The translations under genes and the position numbers were made by a program. A DNA stretch of 64,000 nucleotides, from positions 124,001 to 188,000 of the forward strand of contig NZ_JAINZS010000006.1 of the NCBI RefSeq assembly GCF_020166495.1. Direction: 5' to 3'. The DNA comes from Robertkochia aurantiaca. Lineage in GTDB: Bacteria > Bacteroidota > Bacteroidia > Flavobacteriales > Flavobacteriaceae. Under the pieces are notes generated by a model. The model was not told the origin of the DNA, made no database searches, and saw nothing but the letters and a program-made list of their open reading frames with translations. Shown here piece after piece: positions 53,262 through 62,679 of this stretch; the first letter of the stretch is position 1, and every line of letters begins with the position of its first letter.

Positions 53262-54275
53262 TTAAGATAGTTTTTCTGCCAGGGAAAGAAGCAGGTCTTT
53301 GGTCGCGAGAATGCCTTGTTCTTCCGAAACACCGGAGCCTTCGAACTCAACGCCTATGTATCCCGAATACCCGGAATCCTTGACGATCTTCAGCATACGC
53401 TCAAAATCGATAGTAGTCTCTCGTCCGGAAGTGTCGAATTCATATGATTTGGCACTGACACCTTTTGCCAGTGGCATTAGTTCTTTAACGCCTTTATACA
53501 TGTCGTATTCCTCGATACACTCGCCACCCCAGTTTCCTTCTCCATCTCGCCTGGTACAGAAATTCCCGAAGTCAGGAAGCGTGCCTGCGTTGGGTTGGTC
53601 TACCGATTCGATCACCTCTGCGAGCAGTGCTGCATCAGAAGAAAGCCAGCCGTGATTTTCAACAATGATATTGATTCCCTGCTGATCGGCGTATTCACAA
53701 AGTTTATTGAGGGATTCGACCGAATATTCTTTCCAGGCCTCAGGTTCTCTGGAGCCGAACAGGTTTACCCTCATAGAGTGGCAGCCAAGGCCTGCGGTGG
53801 CATCTGCCCATATGTGGTGATTTTCAATGGCCTTGTTCCTGATGGCAGCATCGGGATGTGACAGGGCTCCTGAATCTCCCGGAAGGTCAACCATCATGAT
53901 GACATTCTCCATTCCATGGTCTTTACTGCGCATGTTGAGCTCACTGACCATTTTTTGGATGCCTTCAGCCTGGTTGTCAAACTTGCCCAGGTAATCGTTA
54001 TACAATTGACTCACGTATTCAAGACCGCTGAATCCCCATGAATTTGCCTTTTCAGCAAAGGCAAAAGGGTCCAAGCCCTGTTCCTGTATCATTCGGTGAA
54101 TGGACCACTGCGCGAGGGACAATTTGAAGAAAGCTGCCGTTGAAGCAACCATTTCTGCCGCCTTCTCATCAGCATTTTCATTTTTGGAAGCATCGTTTTT
54201 ACAGGCAGCCAGCCCGAGTATCGACAGGGCAACCCCTGCCTGTGAACTGTTTTTTATGAAAGATCGTCTTTTCAT
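53262..54275 (-). CDS. Exported xylose-isomerase-like TIM barrel protein
   Basis: Protein of 337 residues opening with a twin-arginine-like signal (MKRRSFIKNSSQAG) that ends in LGLAACKND, a possible lipobox. The mature part is an AP_endonuc_2 TIM barrel with NIIVENHGWLSSD and YIGVEFEGSGVSEEQG near the metal site. It is the first gene of the minus-strand operon and diverges from the GMC oxidoreductase. The export signal separates it from the cytosolic TIM barrel downstream. Confidence 0.87.
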   Translation of the reverse strand: MKRRSFIKNSSQAGVALSILGLAACKNDASKNENADEKAAEMVASTAAFFKLSLAQWSIHRMIQEQGLDPFAFAEKANSWGFSGLEYVSQLYNDYLGKFDNQAEGIQKMVSELNMRSKDHGMENVIMMVDLPGDSGALSHPDAAIRNKAIENHHIWADATAGLGCHSMRVNLFGSREPEAWKEYSVESLNKLCEYADQQGINIIVENHGWLSSDAALLAEVIESVDQPNAGTLPDFGNFCTRRDGEGNWGGECIEEYDMYKGVKELMPLAKGVSAKSYEFDTSGRETTIDFERMLKIVKDSGYSGYIGVEFEGSGVSEEQGILATKDLLLSLAEKLS

Positions 54276-54377
54276 GTGTAGGTGTTTGCTTTAAATATTG
54301 CAGTAACTGTAATAATACAGCCCGGTTTATGTAATACCGGCAAAAAAAATGGTCAACTAATGTAGAAAATTAATTTA

Positions 54378-54385
54378 TATATTTG
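54378..54385 (+). promoter_or_regulatory. Promoter -7 box for the GMC oxidoreductase
   Basis: TATATTTG is a perfect -7 box. It overlaps the ATG at 54383, so that codon cannot be the start of a transcript made from here. This supports the ATG at 54416. Confidence 0.6.
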
Positions 54386-54415
54386 AAAAACTACTATCTA
54401 AACAAGCGAGAATTA

Positions 54416-56131
54416 ATGAGCACATTTTATTACAGCTCCCCCCAGGAAGAATACGATGCCATTGTTGTGGGTACAGGTATTTCCGGTGGATGGGCCGCAA
54501 AGGAACTTTGTGAGAAAGGATTGAAGACCCTGGTACTTGAAAGGGGTCGAATGGTGAAACATATCGAAGATTACCCAACAGCGAATCTTGATCCGTGGGA
54601 CATGCCCAACGGTGGGGCGCCGACCCGGGAAACCAAAAGACGAAAATTCAAACAGCACCGAACAGGATATACCACCAATGAGGCGCATCAGCATTTCTTT
54701 GTAGATGATCTGAAGCACCCTTATAATGAAGAACGCAGGTTTGACTGGATGCGTGGGTACCACGTGGGAGGTCGTTCCCTGATGTGGGGGCGTCAAAGCT
54801 ACCGTATGGGAGATGTTGATTTTGAGGCGAATGCCCGTGACGGGATCGCAGTCGACTGGCCGGTACGATATAATGAAATGGAAAAGTGGTATGATTATGT
54901 AGAGCAATATATCGGCGTAAGTGGCGTGAACCTCGGGCTACCACAACTTCCCGACGGGAAGTTTTTAAAGCCTATGGAGCTCAATTGTGTAGAGCAACAT
55001 CTGCAGAAATCAATAGCCGGTAAATACAGTGATCGTGTATTGACGATCGGAAGAACGGCTCATATTACCGAAGGAACCAAACCGGGCTTAGGTCGAAGCC
55101 AGTGTCAGTACAGAAACCGTTGTATGAGAGGATGTCCGTTCGGAGCTTACTTCAGCAGTAATTCATCGACCCTGCCCGCAGCAGAAGCTACCGGCAATAT
55201 GACCCTCAGACCCAACTCTATCGTGCACGAGGTGCTCTATGATGAAGATACGCAGAGAGCTACCGGAGTGCGCATCATCGACGCCGAAACCAAAGAGTCG
55301 ATCGAGTTCAAGGCTAAAGTGATCTTTTTATGTGCTTCAGCCATTGCCTCGACCAGTATACTGTTGCAATCTAAATCTGACCGTTTCCCTGACGGAATGG
55401 GGAATGACAGCGGGGAGCTCGGGCATAACCTGATGGATCACCATTTCAGGGTGGGTGCGAATGCAAAGGTCGACGGCTTCGACGATATGTATTATAAAGG
55501 TCGCCGTGCTAACGGAATCTATATTCCGCGTTTCAGGAACCTGGGCGGCAGCACCGATTCTAAAGATTTTATCAGAGGTTACGGTTACCAGGGAGGCGGA
55601 AGCCGTGGAGACTGGACCGAGATGATCAAGGAAATGGGATACGGAAAAGACCTGAAGAAAGCCTTGCTGCAACCGGGAGGCTGGACCATGGGACTGCTTG
55701 GTTTTGGAGAAACCCTTCCCGATCACAGTAATCGTATGTTCATGGATTATGAGAAGTTAGATGAATGGGGTCTGCCTACGGTAACCTTTGATGCTGATTT
55801 CGGCGAAAATGAAAAGGCGATGAGGGAAGATATGAAGCAACAGGCAGCAGAAATGCTTGAAAGCGCCGGCTTTAAGAACGTGCAGACCTATGACGACATA
55901 GGAGGCATGGGGCTCGGAATTCATGAAATGGGTACCGCCCGTATGGGAAGAGATCCTAAAACCTCTGTGCTGAATAAATATAACCAGGTTCATGCCGTAC
56001 CAAACGTATATGTGACCGATGGGTCGTTCATGACCTCTTCAGCCTGCCAGAATCCTTCGTTGTCATATATGGCTTTTACAGCTCGGGCAGCTGATCATGC
56101 GGTAAGTGAACTCAAAAAGATGAACCTGTAA
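54416..56131 (+). CDS. GMC-family FAD oxidoreductase (glucoside 3-dehydrogenase-like)
   Basis: FAD-dependent oxidoreductase of 571 residues. The ADP-binding motif is VVGTGISGGWAAKEL (about 19-33), with HVGGRSLMWGRQSYR and the C-terminal active site GIHEMGTARMG and NPSLSYMAFTARAA. A Cys-rich stretch, CQYRNRCMRGCPFGAY, lies near 225-240 and is typical of the gluconate-2-dehydrogenase/glucoside-3-dehydrogenase branch. With the small subunit downstream it would oxidise C3 of a glycoside in the periplasm. The start at 54416 is chosen from the promoter position. Confidence 0.9.
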   Translation: MSTFYYSSPQEEYDAIVVGTGISGGWAAKELCEKGLKTLVLERGRMVKHIEDYPTANLDPWDMPNGGAPTRETKRRKFKQHRTGYTTNEAHQHFFVDDLKHPYNEERRFDWMRGYHVGGRSLMWGRQSYRMGDVDFEANARDGIAVDWPVRYNEMEKWYDYVEQYIGVSGVNLGLPQLPDGKFLKPMELNCVEQHLQKSIAGKYSDRVLTIGRTAHITEGTKPGLGRSQCQYRNRCMRGCPFGAYFSSNSSTLPAAEATGNMTLRPNSIVHEVLYDEDTQRATGVRIIDAETKESIEFKAKVIFLCASAIASTSILLQSKSDRFPDGMGNDSGELGHNLMDHHFRVGANAKVDGFDDMYYKGRRANGIYIPRFRNLGGSTDSKDFIRGYGYQGGGSRGDWTEMIKEMGYGKDLKKALLQPGGWTMGLLGFGETLPDHSNRMFMDYEKLDEWGLPTVTFDADFGENEKAMREDMKQQAAEMLESAGFKNVQTYDDIGGMGLGIHEMGTARMGRDPKTSVLNKYNQVHAVPNVYVTDGSFMTSSACQNPSLSYMAFTARAADHAVSELKKMNL

Positions 56132-56143
56132 AAAATTAAAGAA

Positions 56144-56785
56144 ATGGACAGACGAAAAGCGTTAAAGAACATAGGTCTATCTGCCGGTTTTATGGCAGCC
56201 ACTCCATCGATCTTCAGCCTGTTGCAAAGCTGTACTACTGAAGCTGAGAGCTGGGCTCCGGTTTTCTTCACCGAAGAACAGGGAATAGCAGTGAAAAAGA
56301 TAGTCGACATTATTCTCCCTAAAACAGATACACCTTCGGCTACCGAAGTGAATGTGCCTGAATTTATCGATCGTTATGCAGATGAGGTTTTTCTTTTGAA
56401 AGAACAGGAAAATTTCAGAGAGTCGGTGCAGGGAATGGTTGATAAACTGAAATCGAGTTACGATGAAGACCTGAACGATATAAAACCAGAGCAATACGAA
56501 GAGCTGGTTGCCATGAATCTGAAGGCGACTCCCGAGCACGAAGAGAAGATGAACAAGCTCATTCGTTCTTACCAGGGGTCGATCGAAAAAGAAGAACAGA
56601 TCACCAAAGATATAGATGCCCTGACCTTTTCTGCCATGGGCAGTTTACGGTCGATGGCAATCAATGCCTACAAGATCAGTGAGATGGTAGGTGAGAACGT
56701 ACTGGCCTATGACCCGGTACCGGGAGGTTATACCGGCTGTGGTTCCCTTGAGGAGCTGTCTGGCGGGAAAGCCTGGTCACTGTAG
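56144..56785 (+). CDS. Gluconate 2-dehydrogenase subunit 3 family protein
   Basis: Small exported partner subunit of 213 residues with a Tat-like signal (MDRRKALKNIGLSAG). FFTEEQGIAVKKIVDIILP is the usual opening of this family. It provides export and stabilises the GMC subunit, which has no signal of its own, so the pair is likely co-exported through Tat. Gap to the GMC gene is 12 bp. Confidence 0.9.
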   Translation: MDRRKALKNIGLSAGFMAATPSIFSLLQSCTTEAESWAPVFFTEEQGIAVKKIVDIILPKTDTPSATEVNVPEFIDRYADEVFLLKEQENFRESVQGMVDKLKSSYDEDLNDIKPEQYEELVAMNLKATPEHEEKMNKLIRSYQGSIEKEEQITKDIDALTFSAMGSLRSMAINAYKISEMVGENVLAYDPVPGGYTGCGSLEELSGGKAWSL

Positions 56786-56810
56786 TAGTTACTTAAATTT
56801 GCTGGTTAAG

Positions 56811-56871
56811 CCTCTTTAAGCGTCATTCCCGTGAAAGTTATCGCCGGACTGTCGATTAAAGAGGTTTTTTT
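56811..56871 (+). terminator. Terminator after the GMC/subunit-3 pair
   Basis: Inverted repeat CCTCTTTAA (56811-56819) / TTAAAGAGG (56856-56864) followed by seven T. The loop is long (36 nt), so efficiency is uncertain. Confidence 0.6.
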
Positions 56872-57008
56872 ATGCGTACTGTCTCTCCTGATTTAGCGTT
56901 TGGCAGCTTTCCTCTTTCGCTGAAGTACCGTATTTTTGCGCCATTGATCACAGGATCTTAAGACATGAAGTCATCACCTGTAAGCAGCAATAACCCTATT
57001 TTAGAAAG

Positions 57009-59822
57009 ATGAAGTACAATTTCAACGAGATCGAAGCCAAGTGGCAGGAATACTGGGCAAAAAATCAAACCTTTAAAGCGGAGAATCATTCAGATAAACC
57101 CAAGTTCTATGTGCTCGATATGTTCCCTTACCCATCAGGAGCTGGACTGCACGTAGGGCATCCCCTGGGCTATATCGCCAGTGATATCTACGCGCGTTAC
57201 AAACGTCATAAAGGCTTTAATGTACTTCATCCCATGGGATATGACAGTTTTGGTCTGCCGGCTGAGCAATATGCGATTCAAACCGGGCAACATCCTGCGA
57301 TCACGACCGAAGCGAATATTAAAAGATACCGGGAGCAGCTGGATCAGATAGGCTTTTCATTTGACTGGAGCCGTGAAGTGCGCACCTCTGACCCTGATTT
57401 TTACCGTTGGACTCAGTGGATCTTCATTCAATTGTTCGATTCCTGGTATAACAAGGAATCAGATAAGGCAGAACCGATCAGCAGTCTTACGCAAAAGTTT
57501 GAAAAGGAAGGAAACGAAGCGGTGCAGGCTGCCTGTGATGAAAATACTCCGGTATTTACAGCTGAGCAGTGGCATGCATTCACTTCTGAGGAAAAGGAGG
57601 AACTCCTGCTGAAGTACAGGCTGACATATCTGGCTGATACCGAAGTGAACTGGTGCCCCGCCCTGGGAACCGTTCTGGCCAATGATGAAATCGTTAACGG
57701 AGTTTCTGAAAGAGGCGGGCATCCGGTCGAGCGTAAAAAGATGAAGCAGTGGAATATGCGTATCTCGGCCTATGCCGAAAGGTTGTTGCAGGGGCTTGAT
57801 AAGCTTGACTGGCCTGAACCCTTGAAAGAAATACAGCGAAACTGGATCGGGAAATCGATAGGGGCACAGGTCACCTTCGACCTCAAAGATTATGATGAGA
57901 CCATCTCTGTCTTTACCACCCGACCTGATACTATTTTCGGAGTCTCATTCATGACCCTGGCACCTGAACATGAATTGGTTGAAAAGATAACCACCCCTGC
58001 CCAGAAAGAGGCGGTTGATGCTTATGTGAAAGCCACCGCAAAGCGCAGTGAGCGCGAAAGAATGGCTGATGTAAAGACCATCACCGGTGTGTTCACAGGT
58101 GCTTATGCCGAACACCCGTTTACCAAAGAGCCTGTTCCTGTTTGGATTGGTGATTATGTCCTGGCGGGCTACGGAACCGGCGCTGTAATGGCCGTTCCCT
58201 GCGGTGACCAGAGAGATCATGATTTTGCCAGACACTTCAATTTGCCCGTGCCCAATATATTCGAGGGCGTAGACACTTCTGAAGAGGCGTTTGCAGATAA
58301 GGAAAATACGGTGATCACCAACTCCATGTTCCTGAACGGGATGGATCACAAGTCGGCCACCAAAAGAGTGATCAAGGCATTGGAAGAGATCGGGAAAGGA
58401 TACGGGAAGATCAATTACCGGCTTCGCGATGCCGTTTTCTCCAGACAGCGCTACTGGGGGGAACCTTTTCCTGTTTATTATGTCAATGGCATGCCGCGAA
58501 TGATTGATGAAAAGCACCTTCCGCTTCAGTTGCCGGAGGTCGAAAAATATTTGCCTACGGAAAGCGGAGAGCCGCCACTGGGGAACGCTGCCGAATGGGC
58601 CTGGGATACTACCAAAAACGAGGTGGTCTCTAATAGCCTGGTCGATAATGAACAGGTGTTTCCTTTGGAGTTGAATACCATGCCCGGATGGGCGGGAAGC
58701 TCCTGGTATTTTAACCGCTACATGGATGCCGGTAATTCAGAGACATTTGCCTCACAGGAAGCTTTGAACTACTGGAAGGATGTTGATCTGTATATAGGCG
58801 GAAGTGAGCACGCCACCGGGCATTTGCTTTACAGTCGCTTCTGGCAAAAATTCATGTTCGACAGGAACTGGCTTCCGGTAGATGAATATGCCCGCAAACT
58901 AATCAACCAGGGAATGATATTGGGTACCAGTGCTTTTGTCTACAGGCTCCCTGAGCAGAACGTATTCGTTTCAAAGAATCTGGTAGCAGAAAGAGAAGTA
59001 CAGCCCATACATGTCGATGTTTCAATGGTCAATGCTTCTGATGAACTGGATATCGAGGCTTTCAGATCATGGAGGCCGGAATTTGCCGAGGCAGACTTTG
59101 AACTCGAAGATGGAAAATACGTGGTAGGCAGAGAAGTGGAAAAGATGTCAAAATCGAAATACAATGTGGTGAATCCTGATGATATCTGCCGCCAGTATGG
59201 TGCCGATACCCTTAGGTTATACGAGATGTTTCTCGGGCCTCTTGAGCAGGCCAAGCCATGGAACACTGCAGGAATTTCAGGGGTGCATAACTTCCTGAAA
59301 AAGCTCTGGAGATTATACTTCAAAGGCGATGAAATGATCGTTACCGACGAAAAGGCTTCTAAAGAGAATCTTAAGTCACTGCATAAAGCGATTAAAAAGG
59401 CAGAAGATGATATTGAGAACTTTTCGTTCAATACCACCGTTTCAAACTTCATGATCTGTGTGAATGAGCTGAGCGCACAGGACTGTCACAGCAGGGAAGT
59501 GCTGGAGCCGTTATCGGTGATCATCGCGCCTTATGCTCCTCATATCGCCGAAGAATTATGGGCCGCATTGGGCCATGACACTTCGGTGGCACATGCAGCT
59601 TTTCCTGAATTCAAGGCTGAGTACCTGGTGGAGGATACCAAGAACTATCCCATTTCATTTAACGGGAAGATGCGATTTACCCTTGAGTTGCCCCTCGATA
59701 TGAGTCGGGAAGAGATTGAAAAGACCGTTCTGGAAAATGAAAAAACACAGGCTCAGCTCGAGGGCAGAACACCTGAGAAAGTGATCGTGGTTCCCGGGAA
59801 GATCGTTAATATCGTGGGATAA
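57009..59822 (+). CDS. leuS: Leucyl-tRNA synthetase
   Basis: Class I synthetase of 937 residues. HIGH is present as HVGH (48-51), KMSKS is at 712-716, and the editing domain (about 265-480) has TTRPDTIFGVSFM. E. coli LeuS is 860 residues; the extra length, mainly inserts around 140-180 and 640-700, is usual for Bacteroidota. The SemiSWEET gene begins directly after the stop codon. Confidence 0.97.
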   Translation: MKYNFNEIEAKWQEYWAKNQTFKAENHSDKPKFYVLDMFPYPSGAGLHVGHPLGYIASDIYARYKRHKGFNVLHPMGYDSFGLPAEQYAIQTGQHPAITTEANIKRYREQLDQIGFSFDWSREVRTSDPDFYRWTQWIFIQLFDSWYNKESDKAEPISSLTQKFEKEGNEAVQAACDENTPVFTAEQWHAFTSEEKEELLLKYRLTYLADTEVNWCPALGTVLANDEIVNGVSERGGHPVERKKMKQWNMRISAYAERLLQGLDKLDWPEPLKEIQRNWIGKSIGAQVTFDLKDYDETISVFTTRPDTIFGVSFMTLAPEHELVEKITTPAQKEAVDAYVKATAKRSERERMADVKTITGVFTGAYAEHPFTKEPVPVWIGDYVLAGYGTGAVMAVPCGDQRDHDFARHFNLPVPNIFEGVDTSEEAFADKENTVITNSMFLNGMDHKSATKRVIKALEEIGKGYGKINYRLRDAVFSRQRYWGEPFPVYYVNGMPRMIDEKHLPLQLPEVEKYLPTESGEPPLGNAAEWAWDTTKNEVVSNSLVDNEQVFPLELNTMPGWAGSSWYFNRYMDAGNSETFASQEALNYWKDVDLYIGGSEHATGHLLYSRFWQKFMFDRNWLPVDEYARKLINQGMILGTSAFVYRLPEQNVFVSKNLVAEREVQPIHVDVSMVNASDELDIEAFRSWRPEFAEADFELEDGKYVVGREVEKMSKSKYNVVNPDDICRQYGADTLRLYEMFLGPLEQAKPWNTAGISGVHNFLKKLWRLYFKGDEMIVTDEKASKENLKSLHKAIKKAEDDIENFSFNTTVSNFMICVNELSAQDCHSREVLEPLSVIIAPYAPHIAEELWAALGHDTSVAHAAFPEFKAEYLVEDTKNYPISFNGKMRFTLELPLDMSREEIEKTVLENEKTQAQLEGRTPEKVIVVPGKIVNIVG

Positions 59823-60092
59823 GTGGAGGTCGACGGTATAGAAATAATTGGATTAATGGCGGCTTGTCTAACGACAGCCGCCTTTGTGCCTCAGGTCTAT
59901 AAGACCTGGCGTACCCGTGATGTTCAGGGAATTTCCCTGACTATGTACCTCGCTTTCTTTATCGGGGTGCTGCTTTGGTTTATCTATGGCTGGTATATCG
60001 ACAGCCTGTCTATTTTGCTGGCGAACGGGATCACCGCCATACTGGTCCTGGTACAATTGATATTGCGCATCCGGTATCGAATAAAGCGCTGA
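59823..60092 (+). CDS. SemiSWEET (PQ-loop) sugar transporter
   Basis: Three-helix membrane protein of 89 residues. The PQ motif is AAFVPQVYKTWRT (about 20-32), the sugar-side residues lie in the YLAFFIGVLLWFIYGWY helix, and the third helix begins at LLANGITAIL. Members dimerise to transport sugars by facilitated diffusion. The start is GTG directly after the leuS stop; initiation there gives the normal family length. Confidence 0.88.
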   Translation: MEVDGIEIIGLMAACLTTAAFVPQVYKTWRTRDVQGISLTMYLAFFIGVLLWFIYGWYIDSLSILLANGITAILVLVQLILRIRYRIKR

Positions 60093-60106
60093 TATTCAGG
60101 GTTTGT

Positions 60107-60130
60107 TTCGCAAACGTTTGCGGTTTTTTT
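60107..60130 (+). terminator. Terminator after SemiSWEET gene
   Basis: Palindrome CGCAAACGTTTGCG (60109-60122) followed by G and seven T. Confidence 0.78.
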
Positions 60131-60210
60131 ATCTGTGCTTTCCGGTGATTACCAGGAAAAATTTCAGAAATTGTGAGGGAAGACGCAAATCATAACCAAA
60201 CCAGCACAGT

Positions 60211-61311
60211 ATGATCATAGGAATTCCTCAGGAAATTAAGAACAATGAAAACCGGGTAGGGATGACTCCTGCCGGGGTATTCGAACTCACCAAACGCGGT
60301 CATCGCGTGAACTTTCAGAAAGGTGCCGGAAAAGGCAGCGGGTTTTCAGATAAGGATTACGAAAAAACAGGCGCCACCATTCTGCCTGATATTGAGAGTG
60401 TCTACGAAAGCAGTGAGCTGATTGTGAAGGTGAAAGAACCCATTGAAAAGGAATATGAACTGATCCGGCCGCAGCATACCGTTTTCACATATTTCCATTT
60501 TGCTTCAAGCGAAAAATTAACCCGTGCCATGCAGAATTCAGGTGCGGTTTGTATCGCCTATGAAACGGTTGAGGAAGAAGATGGCAGCCTGCCACTCCTG
60601 ATACCCATGTCTGAGGTGGCGGGAAGAATGGCGATACAGCAAGGAGCCAAGTACCTTGAAAAACCTATCAAGGGGAAGGGAGTATTGCTCGGGGGTGTTC
60701 CGGGGGTGGCACCCGGAAAGGTGATGATACTCGGTGCCGGTACCGTGGGTATTCAGGCAGCCAAAATGGCCTCCGGTCTCGGCGCTCATGTCACTATTAT
60801 GGACATCAGCATGAAACGCTTGCGCTATGTGAATGATATCATGCCCAGCCATGTGGTTACAGAATTCTCAAACGAATACAACATCAGGAAACACATCAAA
60901 ACCCACGACCTTATAATAGGCGGGGTGCTTATTCCGGGCGCTAAGGCGCCCAGTCTGATAACAAGAGATATGCTGAAAGATATGCATCCCGGTACGGTGA
61001 TCGTCGATGTTGCAGTAGACCAGGGAGGATGTATAGAAACCACCAGGCCCACCACGCACGAAGACCCCACGTATATCATAGACGATGTGGTACATTACTG
61101 TGTAAGCAATATGCCGGGGGCTGTACCTTATACTTCCACAGTGGCCCTGACCAACGTAACCCTTCCTTACGTGCTGCAGCTGGCAGACAAAGGCTGGGAA
61201 AAAGCATGTTCAGAAAGCAAGGCGCTGAAAAAAGGACTCAACATAGTAGGGGGAGAGATCGTTTACGAGGAGATCGCTGAAAGTTTCGACCTGTCAGCCT
61301 CTGCTTCCTGA
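60211..61311 (+). CDS. ald: Alanine dehydrogenase
   Basis: NAD-dependent L-alanine dehydrogenase of 366 residues interconverting alanine and pyruvate plus ammonia. Marks are the opening MIIGIPQEIKNNENRVGMTP, K near 74 (VKVKEP), the His of FTYFHFAS (about 96), the dinucleotide motif LGAGTVGIQAAKMA and VDVAVDQGGC. Length fits the family. It stands alone between a terminator and the metallopeptidase gene. Confidence 0.95.
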   Translation: MIIGIPQEIKNNENRVGMTPAGVFELTKRGHRVNFQKGAGKGSGFSDKDYEKTGATILPDIESVYESSELIVKVKEPIEKEYELIRPQHTVFTYFHFASSEKLTRAMQNSGAVCIAYETVEEEDGSLPLLIPMSEVAGRMAIQQGAKYLEKPIKGKGVLLGGVPGVAPGKVMILGAGTVGIQAAKMASGLGAHVTIMDISMKRLRYVNDIMPSHVVTEFSNEYNIRKHIKTHDLIIGGVLIPGAKAPSLITRDMLKDMHPGTVIVDVAVDQGGCIETTRPTTHEDPTYIIDDVVHYCVSNMPGAVPYTSTVALTNVTLPYVLQLADKGWEKACSESKALKKGLNIVGGEIVYEEIAESFDLSASAS

Positions 61312-61407
61312 TGCCAAAAAGGCATCGGTATGACACCGGTGACCGGGCTGCATAATTTGGCCGGATTTTTGCTTATTATTGATGAATTAAAAGAAAATCA
61401 CGAAAGA

Positions 61408-62100
61408 ATGGGAATTGGATATTGGATAATTATTATTGGGATCGGACTGATAAGTATGCTGGTCAGCCAGCGTCTTAAGAGTAAGTTTAAGCATTACTCC
61501 AAGGTTCACCTGAGAAACGGGATGAGCGGGGCTGAGATAGCCAGGAAGATGCTCGAAGATAACGGTATCAATGATGTAAAGGTTATTTCCACACCCGGAA
61601 TGCTGACCGATCACTATAACCCACAGAAAAAGACAGTGAACCTCAGCGAGGCGGTTTACAGTCAGCGCAATGCCGCAGCCGCTGCCGTGGCTGCACATGA
61701 GTGCGGCCATGCCGTGCAACATGCCAAAGGCTATGAGTGGCTTCAGATGCGTTCGAAACTTGTTCCTGTGGTTAGTGTTGCCTCCAGCATGTCTGTGTGG
61801 GTGATTTTCGGCGGACTGGTACTGGGAGCCTCTACAGGCCTGGGATATACAGTTGCGGTAATCGGGTTGATTATGTTTGCCCTGGGTACCTTATTCAGTT
61901 TTATCACCCTGCCGGTGGAATACGACGCGAGTAACAGGGCTCTTGTATGGCTCAAGAACAGGAATATGGTTTCACAACAGGAATATGATGCAGCCGAAGA
62001 TTCATTGAAGTGGGCTGCCCGCACCTATGTGGTAGCCGCTATTGGTTCTTTAGCGACACTGCTTTACTGGGCCATGGCTGTTTTTGGTGGCAGAGAGTAA
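61408..62100 (+). CDS. YugP-type zinc metallopeptidase (membrane)
   Basis: Membrane peptidase-like protein of 230 residues. The zinc motif HECGH is at 97-101 (AAHECGHAVQHA), with membrane helices at about 3-20, 120-145, 150-175 and 205-225. I use the ATG at 61408 (MGIGYWIIIIGIG), which begins with the first helix; the frame from 61330 adds 26 non-family residues. The substrate is unknown. Confidence 0.88.
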   Translation: MGIGYWIIIIGIGLISMLVSQRLKSKFKHYSKVHLRNGMSGAEIARKMLEDNGINDVKVISTPGMLTDHYNPQKKTVNLSEAVYSQRNAAAAAVAAHECGHAVQHAKGYEWLQMRSKLVPVVSVASSMSVWVIFGGLVLGASTGLGYTVAVIGLIMFALGTLFSFITLPVEYDASNRALVWLKNRNMVSQQEYDAAEDSLKWAARTYVVAAIGSLATLLYWAMAVFGGRE

Positions 62101-62122
62101 TTCAGGATTATAAAATATATTG

Positions 62123-62153
62123 AAACCGGTAAATTGAATTTACCGGTTTTTTT
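62123..62153. terminator. Bidirectional terminator between convergent genes
   Basis: Stem AAACCGGTAAA / TTTACCGGTTT with loop TTGAA, flanked by a T run on the plus strand. It overlaps the last codons of the Lrp-family gene on the other strand. Confidence 0.85.
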
Positions 62154-62622
62154 ATACACTGATCTGTCGGTCGATCTGCTGGTTGAGAGATATGAAGGTC
62201 TCCGTGCGGGAAACGCCGTCAATGGTCTGTATCTTATGGTTGAGCAGGTTCATCAAATGTTCATTGTCTTTACATAAGATCTTGATCAGAATTGACCAGT
62301 TTCCGGTGGTGTAGTGACATTCGAGTACCTCCGGAATCTCCTTGAGCTGTTTCACGGCTTCGGGATTCCGCATGGCCTTATCCAGGTAGATGCCGATAAA
62401 GGCCATAGTTGTATAACCCAGCAATCTCGGATTGATCATGAATTTAGAGCCTGTGATCAGGCCGGCCCCCTCAAGCTTTCTCAGACGCTGGTGAATCGCA
62501 GCCCCGGAAATACCGATCTTACGCGCTATTTCAAGTATGGGCTTTCGGGCATCGTCCATCAGGTTTCTTAAGATCTCTTTGTCGATACCGTCGATCTCAA
62601 CTGTTTCGTTGACAAATTTCAT
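62152..62622 (-). CDS. Lrp/AsnC-family transcriptional regulator
   Basis: DNA-binding regulator of 156 residues. An N-terminal winged HTH (about 12-60: DKEILRNLMDDARKPILEIA, then GISGAAIHQRLRKLEGAGLI) is followed by a RAM ligand-binding domain (about 75-150). Members sense amino acids and assemble as dimers or octamers. It is just downstream of the saccharopine dehydrogenase gene (57-bp gap, same strand), so regulation of lysine or related metabolism is plausible. Confidence 0.93.
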   Translation of the reverse strand: MKFVNETVEIDGIDKEILRNLMDDARKPILEIARKIGISGAAIHQRLRKLEGAGLITGSKFMINPRLLGYTTMAFIGIYLDKAMRNPEAVKQLKEIPEVLECHYTTGNWSILIKILCKDNEHLMNLLNHKIQTIDGVSRTETFISLNQQIDRQISV

Positions 62623-62679
62623 ATGTTGATAACGTATTGTAAGTAAAAGTAAGGAAAAAGCTTGAATAATGTTAGCATG

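Noticed and set aside
61330-61407. N-terminal extension of the YugP-type peptidase
   Set aside because: The extra 26 residues come from the region after the alanine dehydrogenase stop and precede the normal first membrane helix; the ATG at 61408 fits the family.
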